Positions 48,814 to 57,355 of a stretch of 64,000 bases of DNA are shown here, piece after piece. The position numbers and the translations under genes were made by a program. The stretch spans positions 1 to 64,000 of the forward strand of contig JAAFIL010000001.1 in NCBI GenBank assembly GCA_013297775.1. Reading direction: 5' to 3'. The notes under the pieces are model-generated. The model was not told the DNA's origin. It saw only the letters and a list, made by a program, of their open reading frames with translations, and did no database searches. This DNA comes from Bacteroidota bacterium (GTDB taxonomy: Bacteria > Bacteroidota > Bacteroidia > B-17B0 > Aurantibacillaceae). Position 1 is the first letter of the stretch, and every line of letters begins with the position of its first letter.

Positions 48814-49140
48814 ATGAAAATGAAAAAATTAATTTTTAGGGGTTCAACGGTTATCATTGCAATCCTATTTATCGCAATTCAATTAAAAAGTAGTGTTGGT
48901 AATGCCGCTAATATTTCACAACATGGACCAGATGTGGACGAGAAATTAGAATTGCCCGCTGGAGCAGAAGCGCGAGCAAGCGACGGAACGTATATTACTG
49001 CCGCACCAACCAATCGTATCATATACATTTGCCCTGGTTGGGGAAGATCGTGTCGAGGTAGTGCCACTATTGATAATCTTAGCATCACCTATAGTTCATC
49101 CAAAGGCTTTAATAAGCCTGATATTCTTATTATGGATTAA
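48814..49140 (+). CDS. small secreted cysteine peptide 2
   Basis: This 108-residue protein is a paralogue of the peptide at 46852. It has a signal peptide (MKMKKLIFRGSTVIIAILFI), the acidic segment PDVDEKLELPAG, then ARASDGTYI, ICPGWGRSCRGSATI and SKGFNKPDILI. The two cysteines and almost all glycines of the core are conserved, while the leader and the region between SATI and SKG diverge. It has its own promoter and ends in a terminator at 49196. It may encode a processed or disulfide-bonded product; its role is unknown. Confidence 0.72.
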   Translation: MKMKKLIFRGSTVIIAILFIAIQLKSSVGNAANISQHGPDVDEKLELPAGAEARASDGTYITAAPTNRIIYICPGWGRSCRGSATIDNLSITYSSSKGFNKPDILIMD

Positions 49141-49195
49141 CTGATGTGGGTTATTGCTACTTTTGAATTTTCTCAGATTTTAGCAATAAAAATGT

Positions 49196-49230
49196 AAAAA
49201 CGTCCAGCTAAATTTAACTGGATGTTTTTA
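49196..49230 (+). terminator. rho-independent terminator after peptide 2
   Basis: The stem AAAACGTCCAG/CTGGATGTTTT (one G-T pair) is followed by TTA, 56 bases after the stop codon. Confidence 0.8.
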
Positions 49231-49323
49231 TTAAATCAAAAACAACTTTAGTAGATTTACATTGCCATTAAGGCTTATCAAATGCTGGCTTATCCTTACA
49301 TGCTAACTACACCGTTTATAACT

Positions 49324-50139
49324 ATGAGAACTCTTTTTTTATTGTGGTTTGTATTCACAACCAACTTATTTCAGGCGCAAATAATTGTTGAGGGGAGGGT
49401 GTTAAGTGAGGAAACCAAACAACCCTTAGCTTTCGTTAATATTGGTATAGTTAATAAATCAGTAGGATGTGTATCTAGCGAAGACGGCCATTTTACCTTG
49501 AGTGTACCAGATAGTTTGAAAAATTCAGTCTTAAAATTTTCGATAATTGGTTTTCATACTAAAACTTACAAAATAAGTGAGGTAAAACAACTTGCTGGTA
49601 TTTATTTAAGTACAGGTTCTCAAGTGTTAGAAGAAATTACAGTATCGGCAAAAGCCACCCAAACAAAAATTTTAGGTAATAAAACAAAAGATAAAAAAAA
49701 TAAGGTATCCATGTTTCAAAATGCCGTTTCGGGTTCGGAAACAGCGGTTAAACTTGACATTAAACACAAAAATACATTTCTTAAGAAAGTATTTTTTAAT
49801 GTCGTTTCTTCAAATGTAGATCAAGCACTGTTAAGACTCAACATATACCGTATAGGCAGCGAGGGTATGCCTGGAAGCAATCTATTAAAAAAGAGCATTG
49901 TGAAAAAAGTACCCTTGAAAGAAGGTTTTGTTTACTTAGATATTTCAGCCGATAATATTTGGGTAGATGAACCCGTATTTATTTCGCTCGAAATGTTAAG
50001 CGGCATATCCAGTAATAATCAAGTTTATATTTCTACTAAAATGAATGCCAGCGAAACATTTACTAGGCGCACAAGTCAGGATAAATGGGACTGTATCCGC
50101 AATTTTGGGCTTGGCATACAAGTGGAAGTTAATTATTAA
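49324..50139 (+). CDS. exported protein with carboxypeptidase-regulatory-like domain
   Basis: This 271-residue protein has a signal peptide (MRTLFLLWFVFTTNLFQAQ), then a carboxypeptidase-regulatory-like beta domain (about 20-105; VEGRVLSEETKQPLAFVNIG, split in reading, and EDGHFTLSVPDSLKN). After a plug-like strand (LEEITVSAKA) comes a roughly 140-residue C-terminal domain of mixed strands without a known motif. It is not a TonB receptor; the barrel is absent. Start placed at the ATG in 49324 because it begins the signal peptide. It follows peptide 2 but is separated by a terminator, so co-expression is uncertain. Confidence 0.78.
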   Translation: MRTLFLLWFVFTTNLFQAQIIVEGRVLSEETKQPLAFVNIGIVNKSVGCVSSEDGHFTLSVPDSLKNSVLKFSIIGFHTKTYKISEVKQLAGIYLSTGSQVLEEITVSAKATQTKILGNKTKDKKNKVSMFQNAVSGSETAVKLDIKHKNTFLKKVFFNVVSSNVDQALLRLNIYRIGSEGMPGSNLLKKSIVKKVPLKEGFVYLDISADNIWVDEPVFISLEMLSGISSNNQVYISTKMNASETFTRRTSQDKWDCIRNFGLGIQVEVNY

Positions 50140-50260
50140 TTTTTTTGGAAGGACGTTTTTAATCTCTAATTCTACAATTAGTTTTCGACGTTCAAGCTAT
50201 TCTATTCTTCATCTTATCTTTTGAAAATTTATACCAATATAATTATCAATCCTATTGATA

Positions 50261-50968
50261 CTAGTTGGAATTATTTTTTCGGTATAAAATATTTAACCAA
50301 TCGCTAAACAAGCATATTACCATGCTAACATAGAGGTAAGCCTTACTTAATTCAATATGAAATGCTTCTAACACCAAGTAAATACCTATTAATATTAAAA
50401 ACACAAAAGCTACTATCTTAATGCTAGGAAAACGGTTAATAAGTTGAATAATGGGTTTAGCAAATAGTAGCATTAAAACACTAGAGGCAATTACGGCAAA
50501 CGCCATCACAAAAACGCTATCTACCAAACCAACAGCGGTTAAAATGGTATCTACCGAAAACACTAAATTGATAATCATAATTTGCGCCACTACATTGGCA
50601 TACTTTACGCCTTTTTTTGTGGGTAACGCCGCATCTTCATTTTTTTGTGGTTTTAGTTTGTGCCACAACTCTTTAATTGTTTTATACAGCAAGAAGAGGC
50701 CACCAATGAGTAAAAGCAAATCTTTTCCACTTAAAGCAATGTTAGCTATTTCTAAGAGGGGCGTATTCATTTTTAATACCAAGCCAATTACAAACAGCAA
50801 TAGTACGCGCATCACAACCGACAATATGATGCCCCACTTACGGGCTTTATCTTGTTGGTGTTCGGGTAGTTTATCGCTCAGTAAAGCCACAAAAATAATG
50901 TTGTCAATACCTAACACCAATTCCATTAAGGTGAGGGTAATACACGAATAAATAATTTCGATACTCAT
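50261..50968 (-). CDS. TerC-family integral membrane protein
   Basis: This 235-residue protein has seven or so helices and the conserved acidic motifs of the TerC family: MELVLGIDNIIF in helix one and NLVFSVDTILTAVGLVD in the middle. Other signatures are RKWGIILSVVMRV and the C-terminal KIVAFVFLILIGIYLVLEAF. TerC proteins are linked to tellurite resistance and to metal (often Mn2+) efflux or metalation of exported proteins. It stands alone between the peptide cluster and a MITE-like element. Confidence 0.92.
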   Translation of the reverse strand: MSIEIIYSCITLTLMELVLGIDNIIFVALLSDKLPEHQQDKARKWGIILSVVMRVLLLFVIGLVLKMNTPLLEIANIALSGKDLLLLIGGLFLLYKTIKELWHKLKPQKNEDAALPTKKGVKYANVVAQIMIINLVFSVDTILTAVGLVDSVFVMAFAVIASSVLMLLFAKPIIQLINRFPSIKIVAFVFLILIGIYLVLEAFHIELSKAYLYVSMVICLFSDWLNILYRKNNSN

Positions 50969-51030
50969 AGTTTTAAAAATAACCTAAAGGTAGGACACTT
51001 GTTTAACTTTTTGCAAAAAATGGGAAATAA

Positions 51031-51189
51031 TGCCAAATGAACTTATATTTTAGTCCAAAGATGCGAAGTTATTTTTTATCAGTACGATGAAAAAATTTGT
51101 TGCATAGCATAGCCTACGGAACAAATTTTTAAAGAAGTAATGATGAAAAAGAACGAGTAGATTGGACTAAAATATAAGTTCACTTGGTA
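51031..51189. repeat. MITE-like element with 28-base terminal inverted repeats
   Basis: The ends (51031-51058 and 51162-51189) are inverted repeats matching at 26 of 28 positions; both contain GAACTTATATTTTAGTCCAA on one strand. The 159-base element has no coding potential. Inside is a second inverted pair (AAATTTGTT/AACAAATTT) around CATAGCATAGCCTACGG. Flanking TAA on both sides could be a target duplication. A shortened copy is at 54641-54702. The rest of 50969-51281 shows no other feature. Confidence 0.85.
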
Positions 51190-51281
51190 TAAGATAGAAT
51201 GGTTTTATTTAATGTTACCATATCTGCGAGTTATTTTATTTGGGTATGTGAGATATTGTTAGTAATAAATGGTGCAACAGA

Positions 51282-52499
51282 CTAATGGAAAGATTTTATA
51301 AATATACATTCCACTCTTCTATTAAGCGACTTATCGGTTAGACTAATTGGACGAGTGTCGCCATAGCCCTCATAATTTATTCTATTTGACTTTAATCCTT
51401 TCGACATTAAATACCCAGCAACCTCTTTTGCTCTGTTTAATGAAAGCGTTTTATTGTATTCCCTTTTACCAGTATCATCCGTGTGTCCATTGATCTCGAT
51501 GCGCATTGTGGTATCTTTAGTTGAAAGTAACACTATTTTGTCCAATAAAGCAAAAGACTCTGCACCAGAAATTCTAAATGAATCTGTTTCAAAATTAATA
51601 TTGAGATTAACAGAAATATTTTTATTAACGTTGATAATATCCCTCTCACCAAATTCCTCTTTTACAAATTGCTCAAAATGATTCTGTATCGAAAAACTCT
51701 TAAAAGATCCAGCCTCCAAAAAGATGGCAGAATCATAAAGCCTATCGCCGACATCGGAAATAGCAAGTTTAATATGATACCTCTGGTTCGGTATAACTTT
51801 TGTTCCGGCGTTCAATAAAATTGTAAATCCATCATACTGAAAAGTAAAAGCAAGTTCTCCTTCCGCTTTCTTGTTCCTCCATTTCTGAATATTATCTGAG
51901 TCCCAGATAGAATTTGCAATATAATATTTGCTATTTATTTTTGCATTAATATTATCCACGCTAATTGGTATATTATTTTCAAATACCGCTAAATTCCTTT
52001 CGGTATTTAACGCATCACTGCTCAGAAAAAATCCAAATACATCATTCACGTTTTTATTTATATATTCTGGATATTCTTCCGAAGCAAAAAAGAAACTGAA
52101 GCAAATGCTATCATGGCTTGGTATAAAATCAAACTCCAAAATAGCAGCATCAAAAGTCTTTCCATTGGCAAGCTCACTCAGATCTTTATCTTCATTGATT
52201 AGCGATTTTGAACTTACATTAGGGCTATTATTTGGCCCTATAGCATCAAAAGCGTTGCCAGTTGACAAAATAATTCCACGCGAAATCATTTTGTTATACT
52301 TAATTGGGCAATCAAAAATACCTAAAGATTTTTTATCACCTTTATACTGGATATTTTCAATTTGCAAGTTCCCACTCTTGCCGACCAAAACTGTTTTGAC
52401 AATATATTCTGCTGACCTAGATGTGTCGATACTTAACTGTGCCTTGCCCAGTATTACAACACAGCATATAAGTAAAAGTATTATGTTGTATTTCGACAT
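51282..52499 (-). CDS. choice-of-anchor L domain fused to OmpA domain
   Basis: This 405-residue protein has a signal peptide (to about GKAQL), a choice-of-anchor L domain (about 35-270) with SRGIILSTGNAFDAIGPN, ILEFDFIPSHDSICFSFFFASEEYPEY and VFGFFLSSD, and a C-terminal OmpA-like domain (about 295-403) with EINGHTDDTGKREYNKTLSLNRAKEV and YEGYGDTRP, split here as it reads. OmpA domains bind peptidoglycan. The L domain is usually found in large secreted T9SS proteins, so its attachment to a peptidoglycan anchor is notable. It is preceded by a TAnnTTTG box. Confidence 0.9.
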   Translation of the reverse strand: MSKYNIILLLICCVVILGKAQLSIDTSRSAEYIVKTVLVGKSGNLQIENIQYKGDKKSLGIFDCPIKYNKMISRGIILSTGNAFDAIGPNNSPNVSSKSLINEDKDLSELANGKTFDAAILEFDFIPSHDSICFSFFFASEEYPEYINKNVNDVFGFFLSSDALNTERNLAVFENNIPISVDNINAKINSKYYIANSIWDSDNIQKWRNKKAEGELAFTFQYDGFTILLNAGTKVIPNQRYHIKLAISDVGDRLYDSAIFLEAGSFKSFSIQNHFEQFVKEEFGERDIINVNKNISVNLNINFETDSFRISGAESFALLDKIVLLSTKDTTMRIEINGHTDDTGKREYNKTLSLNRAKEVAGYLMSKGLKSNRINYEGYGDTRPISLTDKSLNRRVECIFIKSFH

Positions 52500-52542
52500 T
52501 TCTTGATTTCTGGCGTTATAATGACCAACCTAAGAAAGGTTA

Positions 52543-52550
52543 CAAAAATA
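52543..52550 (-). promoter_or_regulatory. -7 box for the anchor L/OmpA gene
   Basis: Minus strand TATTTTTG, a TAnnTTTG match, 44 bases upstream of the start at 52499. Confidence 0.45.
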
Positions 52551-52774
52551 TACGGATACGTGCTTATCGGGTTTGGTTTTATAGATTTACGCTCAGACAG
52601 CCGTTAAACTGCAAAAACTAGACACCAGCTATCAATTCAATAAACAATCTTATTAATTAATTTTAGAAATCTTAAATCACCAATTATAAAGCAAACGATA
52701 CCACTTATCAAGTCTCGGTTTTTTTTTCGAGCTTCTCTCCTTTACTTTGAAACATAATTATAAAATACAAGCTT

Positions 52775-54517
52775 ATGAAACAATTAAATACTATACTACT
52801 TGCTTTACTACTAAGCAACAGTTACTTTAGCCAAACCCCGCAAAGCCCATTGAGTGCGGCTGAACAAAGGTTACTCGATGTCAATCAAGTAGAAGCATTG
52901 ATACTGGGTAGAAACAATAAACACTGGGATATTTTAGGAACAGGTAACCCCTATTACCGCGTTCCTAAAACACAAGCGGCTAATGCAGGTTTTGCAAATA
53001 GTATCTGGATAGCGGGCTTAGATAACAACAATACGCTTCGTGTAGCCGCTAATACCTATCGTCAAAATGGTGCCGATTTTTGGCCTGGGCCGCTCGATAC
53101 CACCAATGCCAATGCTTACAATGCTGGTGCTTTCAATAAAATTTGGAAAGTAGGATGTAACGATATTAATCAGTTTGTTACAGCGTATAACAACGGTTCG
53201 GTTACCGCCAATACTTACACCGTTCCGCCCGATATGGTTAACTATCCAGCAAAAGGAACAGGCAATTTTATGCGTAATATGTCACCCTTTGTAGATGCCA
53301 ATAACGACGGGCAATACAATGTCATGAATGGCGATTATCCCATCATAAAAGGACAACAACAAATTTTATCTATTTATAACGATAAGTACGCCGCACACAC
53401 CGAAACAGGTGGATTGCCAATGGGTTTAGAAATACACGAACGCAGTTATGCTTTTAATAACCCTAATTTACACGACAGTATGAAAGCCGTTAATTACTCT
53501 ACTTTTTACCACTACACGATTTATAACCGCAGCAATACGTTTTATCACGATGTTTATTTAGGCAGTTGGTCAGATGTAGATTTAGGGGGCTATACAGATG
53601 ACTATGTAGGTAGCGATTCTACAAAAGGCTTTGCGTATTGTTATAATGCAAATCCTACAGATGTAACTACAGGAGGCTCGGTAGGCTACGGAAGCAAACC
53701 CCCAGTTGTTTCGCAAGCCCTTATTTATACCGATTGCACTAGTGATGGCATTGATAACAACAACAATGGTAGCATTGATGAACCCGGTGAAACGTTTAAA
53801 CTAAATAAAGTAACCTACTACAATAATAATATTGGTAATTTTAATCCATCTACCACCAATCCCGCAACCGCTGGGCATTATTACAATTACATGAAAGGTC
53901 TTTGGAAAGATAATACACCTTTTAAACGCATCGGAAATGCCTATGCCCCAACAAACATGACGGTATCTACAACTAATTTTGTTTATGACGGAAACCCACA
54001 AACTCAAACGGGCTGGACTGAAGGCACCGCTGGAAATTTAGCTGGCGACCGACGTTTTATAATGAGCAGTGGCCCTTTTAATTTTCCGCCCAACTCAAAA
54101 ATAGAATGGGGCTATACCATTGTTTTTTCGAGAGATACAAGCGTAACCAATACTATTTTAAATTTTGCGAATGTAGTACAACGCGATGTGAAAAATGTGG
54201 TGCAATACGATAAACAAAACAATGCACCACAATGCTTACCAGCTATTTTACCGCTATCCATCACAAAACAAATAAAAGATTTTAAGGTATCTGTTTTCCC
54301 TAATCCAGGGAGAGATAAAATCAATTTTATATTTAACAAAAACATGAGTAAAGCGAATTTAACACTGGTTAATGTTTTAGGTCAAGTTGTCAAAACAGTA
54401 GAAATTACTGACGAGTATCAATTACAACTAGACGTTAACGATTTACAAAATGGCATTTACTTGGTTAACATTGAACAAGATGGATTAGTGAAAGCTTTAA
54501 AATGGATTAAAGAATAG
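52775..54517 (+). CDS. large secreted protein with T9SS type A sorting domain
   Basis: This 580-residue protein has a signal peptide (MKQLNTILLALLLSNSYFSQ). The body contains ANAGFANSIWIAGLDNNNTL, PFVDANNDGQYNVMNGDYP, FYHYTIYNRSNTFYHDVYLG and DCTSDGIDNNNNGSIDEPGE, a calcium-site-like Asp/Asn/Gly pattern. It ends in a type A sorting domain (VFPNPGRDKINFIF ... LQNGIYLVNIEQDGL). It is exported through T9SS and probably lies on the surface or outside the cell. The body domain is common in Bacteroidota secreted proteins but has no assigned function. A terminator follows. Confidence 0.9.
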   Translation: MKQLNTILLALLLSNSYFSQTPQSPLSAAEQRLLDVNQVEALILGRNNKHWDILGTGNPYYRVPKTQAANAGFANSIWIAGLDNNNTLRVAANTYRQNGADFWPGPLDTTNANAYNAGAFNKIWKVGCNDINQFVTAYNNGSVTANTYTVPPDMVNYPAKGTGNFMRNMSPFVDANNDGQYNVMNGDYPIIKGQQQILSIYNDKYAAHTETGGLPMGLEIHERSYAFNNPNLHDSMKAVNYSTFYHYTIYNRSNTFYHDVYLGSWSDVDLGGYTDDYVGSDSTKGFAYCYNANPTDVTTGGSVGYGSKPPVVSQALIYTDCTSDGIDNNNNGSIDEPGETFKLNKVTYYNNNIGNFNPSTTNPATAGHYYNYMKGLWKDNTPFKRIGNAYAPTNMTVSTTNFVYDGNPQTQTGWTEGTAGNLAGDRRFIMSSGPFNFPPNSKIEWGYTIVFSRDTSVTNTILNFANVVQRDVKNVVQYDKQNNAPQCLPAILPLSITKQIKDFKVSVFPNPGRDKINFIFNKNMSKANLTLVNVLGQVVKTVEITDEYQLQLDVNDLQNGIYLVNIEQDGLVKALKWIKE

Positions 54518-54550
54518 TGAAGTGGATGTGTGAAGTATAGTGTGAGAGGA

Positions 54551-54578
54551 AACCCGGTTTATATTGACCGGGTTTTTT
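54551..54578 (+). terminator. rho-independent terminator
   Basis: The stem AACCCGGT/ACCGGGTT with an 8-base loop is followed by TTTT, 34 bases after the T9SS gene. Confidence 0.88.
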
Positions 54579-54579
54579 A

Positions 54580-55201
54580 CTTTTCGTGGATTTTAAAAAA
54601 GAGACTCTTTAGAATAATACCCTTCAATTTGCAACTGTAATACCAAAAGAACTTATATTTTAGTCCAATTTTTATTAGCAAAATATTTGCACTAAAATAT
54701 ATCTGCATTCCATCTAACTCATTTTTTAAGTTTTGATTTTAAGTCTTTTACAGAGTTAAACGTTTTATTCTAGATCATCCGATTTCTTGAAATTACGGTT
54801 TATTAGAAATTTTTGGGCGTGTCCCCTATCAAGTTTTACTTAGCTTAGTGTAATAATTACACACTCAGTTTTAAAGTAACGCAGGTTCTACTTTGGGGTC
54901 GGGTCATCCGCTTTAGCCCCTTGTGCGTTTTGCTATTTTGCTGCGGCTACGGGGTCTTCGTGCCTCAGCCGCCTCGCTCGTGCAAAATTAGCAAACGCCC
55001 TTCGGGGGCTGCCGCTACTGCCCCTCACGCAGTAGGGTTCTCAATAAATTTCTGTTGCATAATGTGGGTTAAGTGTTTTGCAGAGTTATAGATTTTATTC
55101 TAAAGCCCCCTCTTTCTTGAAATTTGGTATTACTTTTCATTCAAGATCAGACTCAACTATAAATCAAGTTGCTAATCCTATTCGTTGATATAGCTCTTCC
55201 A
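54580..55201. repeat. mosaic of repeat elements in 620-base intergenic region
   Basis: No gene is present. In order: a TTTAGAATAA end (about 54609); a shortened copy of the MITE-like element (54641-54702); an inverted R1 end (54710-54798, CCATCTAACTCATTTT to TTTCTTGAAATTACGG); the GGGCGTGTCCCCTATCAAG module (about 54812); a GC-rich block with CCCCGTAGCCGC-type and CTCGCTCGTGC sequence (54880-55045) that matches 44060-44300 in inverse order; and a second inverted R1 end (55081-55128). Confidence 0.78.
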
Positions 55202-56500
55202 TTAAGGCGCATACTCTAAAGCATTAGCTACCACAAACGTACTCCCACCAATTAAAATGAAATCATCTTTCTTAGCCGCCTTCTTAGCAGCAGTCCAGCC
55301 CGCTTCAACCGTTTCAAACGCTTTTCCTTTTAGTTTTAAAACTTGAGCTTGCTTCAACAATTCGTTAGCCTCTAAAGCCCTTGGCACATTAGCTTTTACA
55401 AAATAATAGTGCGCCGTAGTTGGCAATAATTTTAAAATTTTAGAAATATCTTTATCGTTAACCACACCAAATACAATGTGTAATTGTTTATAGGTATAAC
55501 GGTTTAAGTTTTCTATTACCTGTGCTATGCCCTCTTCGTTATGCCCTGTATCTGCTATGGTTAGTGGTTTTTCTGTTAACACTTGCCAACGACCTTGTAA
55601 ACCTGTTAGCAACACCACTTGCTTCAAGGCCTCCGCCACCATATTGTCTTCAATTAAAAATCCCTTTTGCTTTAATACTTCTACCGTATAAAGTACACCC
55701 AATAAATTTTTCTGTTGATAGGCTCCTAATAAATCAAGTTCATATACCTTTGATTCGTAAGTGGAACGGTTTAATACAGTAACGGTTTGAATGCCTTTAT
55801 TAACGTGGGCGGAGATGATTCGGTAATACTTGTCCGCAAATACAATGGGTGCTTTTAAACTTCGGGCTGTGTTGTTAAAAACCGCTTGGGTTTCGCTTTG
55901 GTATTGACTTATTGTAACAGGTACTTTAGTTTTAATAATGCCAGCTTTTTCTGTTGCTATTTTATCGAGGGTATCGCCCAACAAATTAACGTGGTCGTAA
56001 CTAATATTGGTAATTAAACTGGTAACAGGCGTAATTACATTGGTCGAGTCTAAACGCCCGCCAAGTCCCACTTCTACAATGGCTACATCCACTTCTTCGT
56101 TGGCAAAATAATCGAAAGCTAAAGCCACCGACCATTCAAAAAAACTAGGTTCAATTGTTTCAAAAAGTGGTTTATACTTCTCTACAAAATCAACTACATA
56201 ATTTTTTGGAATGAGTTTACCATTAATTTTTATACGTTCTCTAAAATCTATTAAATGAGGCGAAGTGTAAAGCCCCGTTTTATATCCGGCTTGTTGCAAC
56301 ACAGCGGCTAACATGTGGCTGCTGCTGCCTTTCCCATTGGTGCCTGCAATATGTATAGCATTTAACTTGGCCTGAGGCTTGCCTAATGCTTCCATTAATT
56401 TAATAGTGTTGGTAAGGTTAGCTTTATATGCCACCTGCCCTACCCGTTGATACATCGGTAAGCGCGAAAATAAATACTCCAACGTTTGTGTATAGGTCAT
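55202..56500 (-). CDS. folC: bifunctional folylpolyglutamate / dihydrofolate synthase FolC
   Basis: This 432-residue Mur-ligase-like enzyme adds glutamate to dihydropteroate and folates using ATP. It carries the N-terminal HIAGTNGKGSSSHMLAAVL P-loop, GLYTSPHLIDFRERI, the metal-binding EVGLGGRLDSTN, ITNISYDHVNLLG with the carbamylated-lysine region GIIK, and in the C-terminal domain TDxG-like IADTGHNEEGI. Length is normal. It lies 8 bases downstream of the TonB-like gene in a minus-strand unit with exbD and exbB, an arrangement also seen in other Bacteroidota. Confidence 0.95.
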   Translation of the reverse strand: MTYTQTLEYLFSRLPMYQRVGQVAYKANLTNTIKLMEALGKPQAKLNAIHIAGTNGKGSSSHMLAAVLQQAGYKTGLYTSPHLIDFRERIKINGKLIPKNYVVDFVEKYKPLFETIEPSFFEWSVALAFDYFANEEVDVAIVEVGLGGRLDSTNVITPVTSLITNISYDHVNLLGDTLDKIATEKAGIIKTKVPVTISQYQSETQAVFNNTARSLKAPIVFADKYYRIISAHVNKGIQTVTVLNRSTYESKVYELDLLGAYQQKNLLGVLYTVEVLKQKGFLIEDNMVAEALKQVVLLTGLQGRWQVLTEKPLTIADTGHNEEGIAQVIENLNRYTYKQLHIVFGVVNDKDISKILKLLPTTAHYYFVKANVPRALEANELLKQAQVLKLKGKAFETVEAGWTAAKKAAKKDDFILIGGSTFVVANALEYAP

Positions 56501-56508
56501 TCCAAATT

Positions 56509-57354
56509 TTATTCAAATGCAAAAATAATCGTAATGGTTCCTCTTTGTTCCTCATACTGCCCATTAGAACTAAACTTAGTGGCTCGCGCCGCTTGAATGG
56601 CTTTAGCTTTTAACAAGGCGCTACTGGTTGTTGTGCCTCGCCCTGTTGCCGTGGCTTCTATAACATTTCCTTCTTTATCTACCACAATTTCAACCACCAC
56701 TTTTCCTTCTTCTTTGGTATCGCTTGGCAGTTTGGGTTTGGTAAGTACATTGCGCCCATTCAAATCAAATCCAAATTTTCCTCCACCAAAACCAGGCCCA
56801 TTGCCCGGACCTTTACCTGGACCATTGCCACCATCGTTACCAGTACCCGATCCACCTGTGCCATTTGCAAAGGGATTTCCATCCGGACTTCCATTTTGTC
56901 CAGCCTCTGCGTTATTCCCAATACCCCCTCCCTCTTTTCCACTTTCCTTTTTAAACTTATCCGCCAATTTTTCGGCAGCTGTTTTTTCTTTTGGTTTCAC
57001 TAGCTCTTTAACAGGCGTAATAACCGTCGTGTTATTTTTAACTTCGGGTTTGGTATTCTCTTTTACTTCAATGTCGCTATTGGGGTCGGTTAAAATTTCT
57101 TCTTTGCTTTGAGGCAAAGGCTCGGTTACCACATCGGTTACTTTACCAATGCTGCCATACTCCACAGCATCGTTGCCCGCATCCATCATCCCCAAAGCCA
57201 TTTCGCTGCCGCCACCACCACCTGTAGCAAAAGGCGGGTTAGGTGTAACAATTGTAAACCATATTAAAAATAGCAGCAATAACCCAAAAATGGCTAAACT
57301 AATGCTAGCTGAAAGGATGCGATTTTTATTTTCTTCTTGCGCGCTTAACTGCAT
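56509..57354 (-). CDS. TonB-like energy transducer with Gly-rich linker
   Basis: This 281-residue protein has one N-terminal membrane helix (about 14-35), an acidic/Pro/Lys periplasmic linker, a glycine-rich low-complexity stretch (about 135-200, GGIGNN to GPGFGGGK) and a C-terminal TonB-like domain (KVVVEIVVDKEGNVIEATATG ... IQAARATKFS, split in reading). The glycine-rich spacer replaces the usual proline-rich one. It likely connects the ExbB/ExbD motor encoded upstream to outer-membrane receptors, such as the TonB-dependent receptor at 12324. One base separates it from exbD. Confidence 0.86.
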   Translation of the reverse strand: MQLSAQEENKNRILSASISLAIFGLLLLFLIWFTIVTPNPPFATGGGGGSEMALGMMDAGNDAVEYGSIGKVTDVVTEPLPQSKEEILTDPNSDIEVKENTKPEVKNNTTVITPVKELVKPKEKTAAEKLADKFKKESGKEGGGIGNNAEAGQNGSPDGNPFANGTGGSGTGNDGGNGPGKGPGNGPGFGGGKFGFDLNGRNVLTKPKLPSDTKEEGKVVVEIVVDKEGNVIEATATGRGTTTSSALLKAKAIQAARATKFSSNGQYEEQRGTITIIFAFE

Positions 57355-57355
57355 G

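Noticed and set aside
46337-50139. Lanthipeptide or radical-SAM modified peptide cluster
   Set aside because: No LanM/LanB-like, radical SAM, YcaO or peptidase-transporter gene is adjacent; the only possible modification seen is a disulfide.
56597-57112. Long antisense frame opposite the TonB-like gene
   Set aside because: Caused by the Gly/Pro codon composition of the linker; the real gene has a TonB domain, a membrane helix and operon context.
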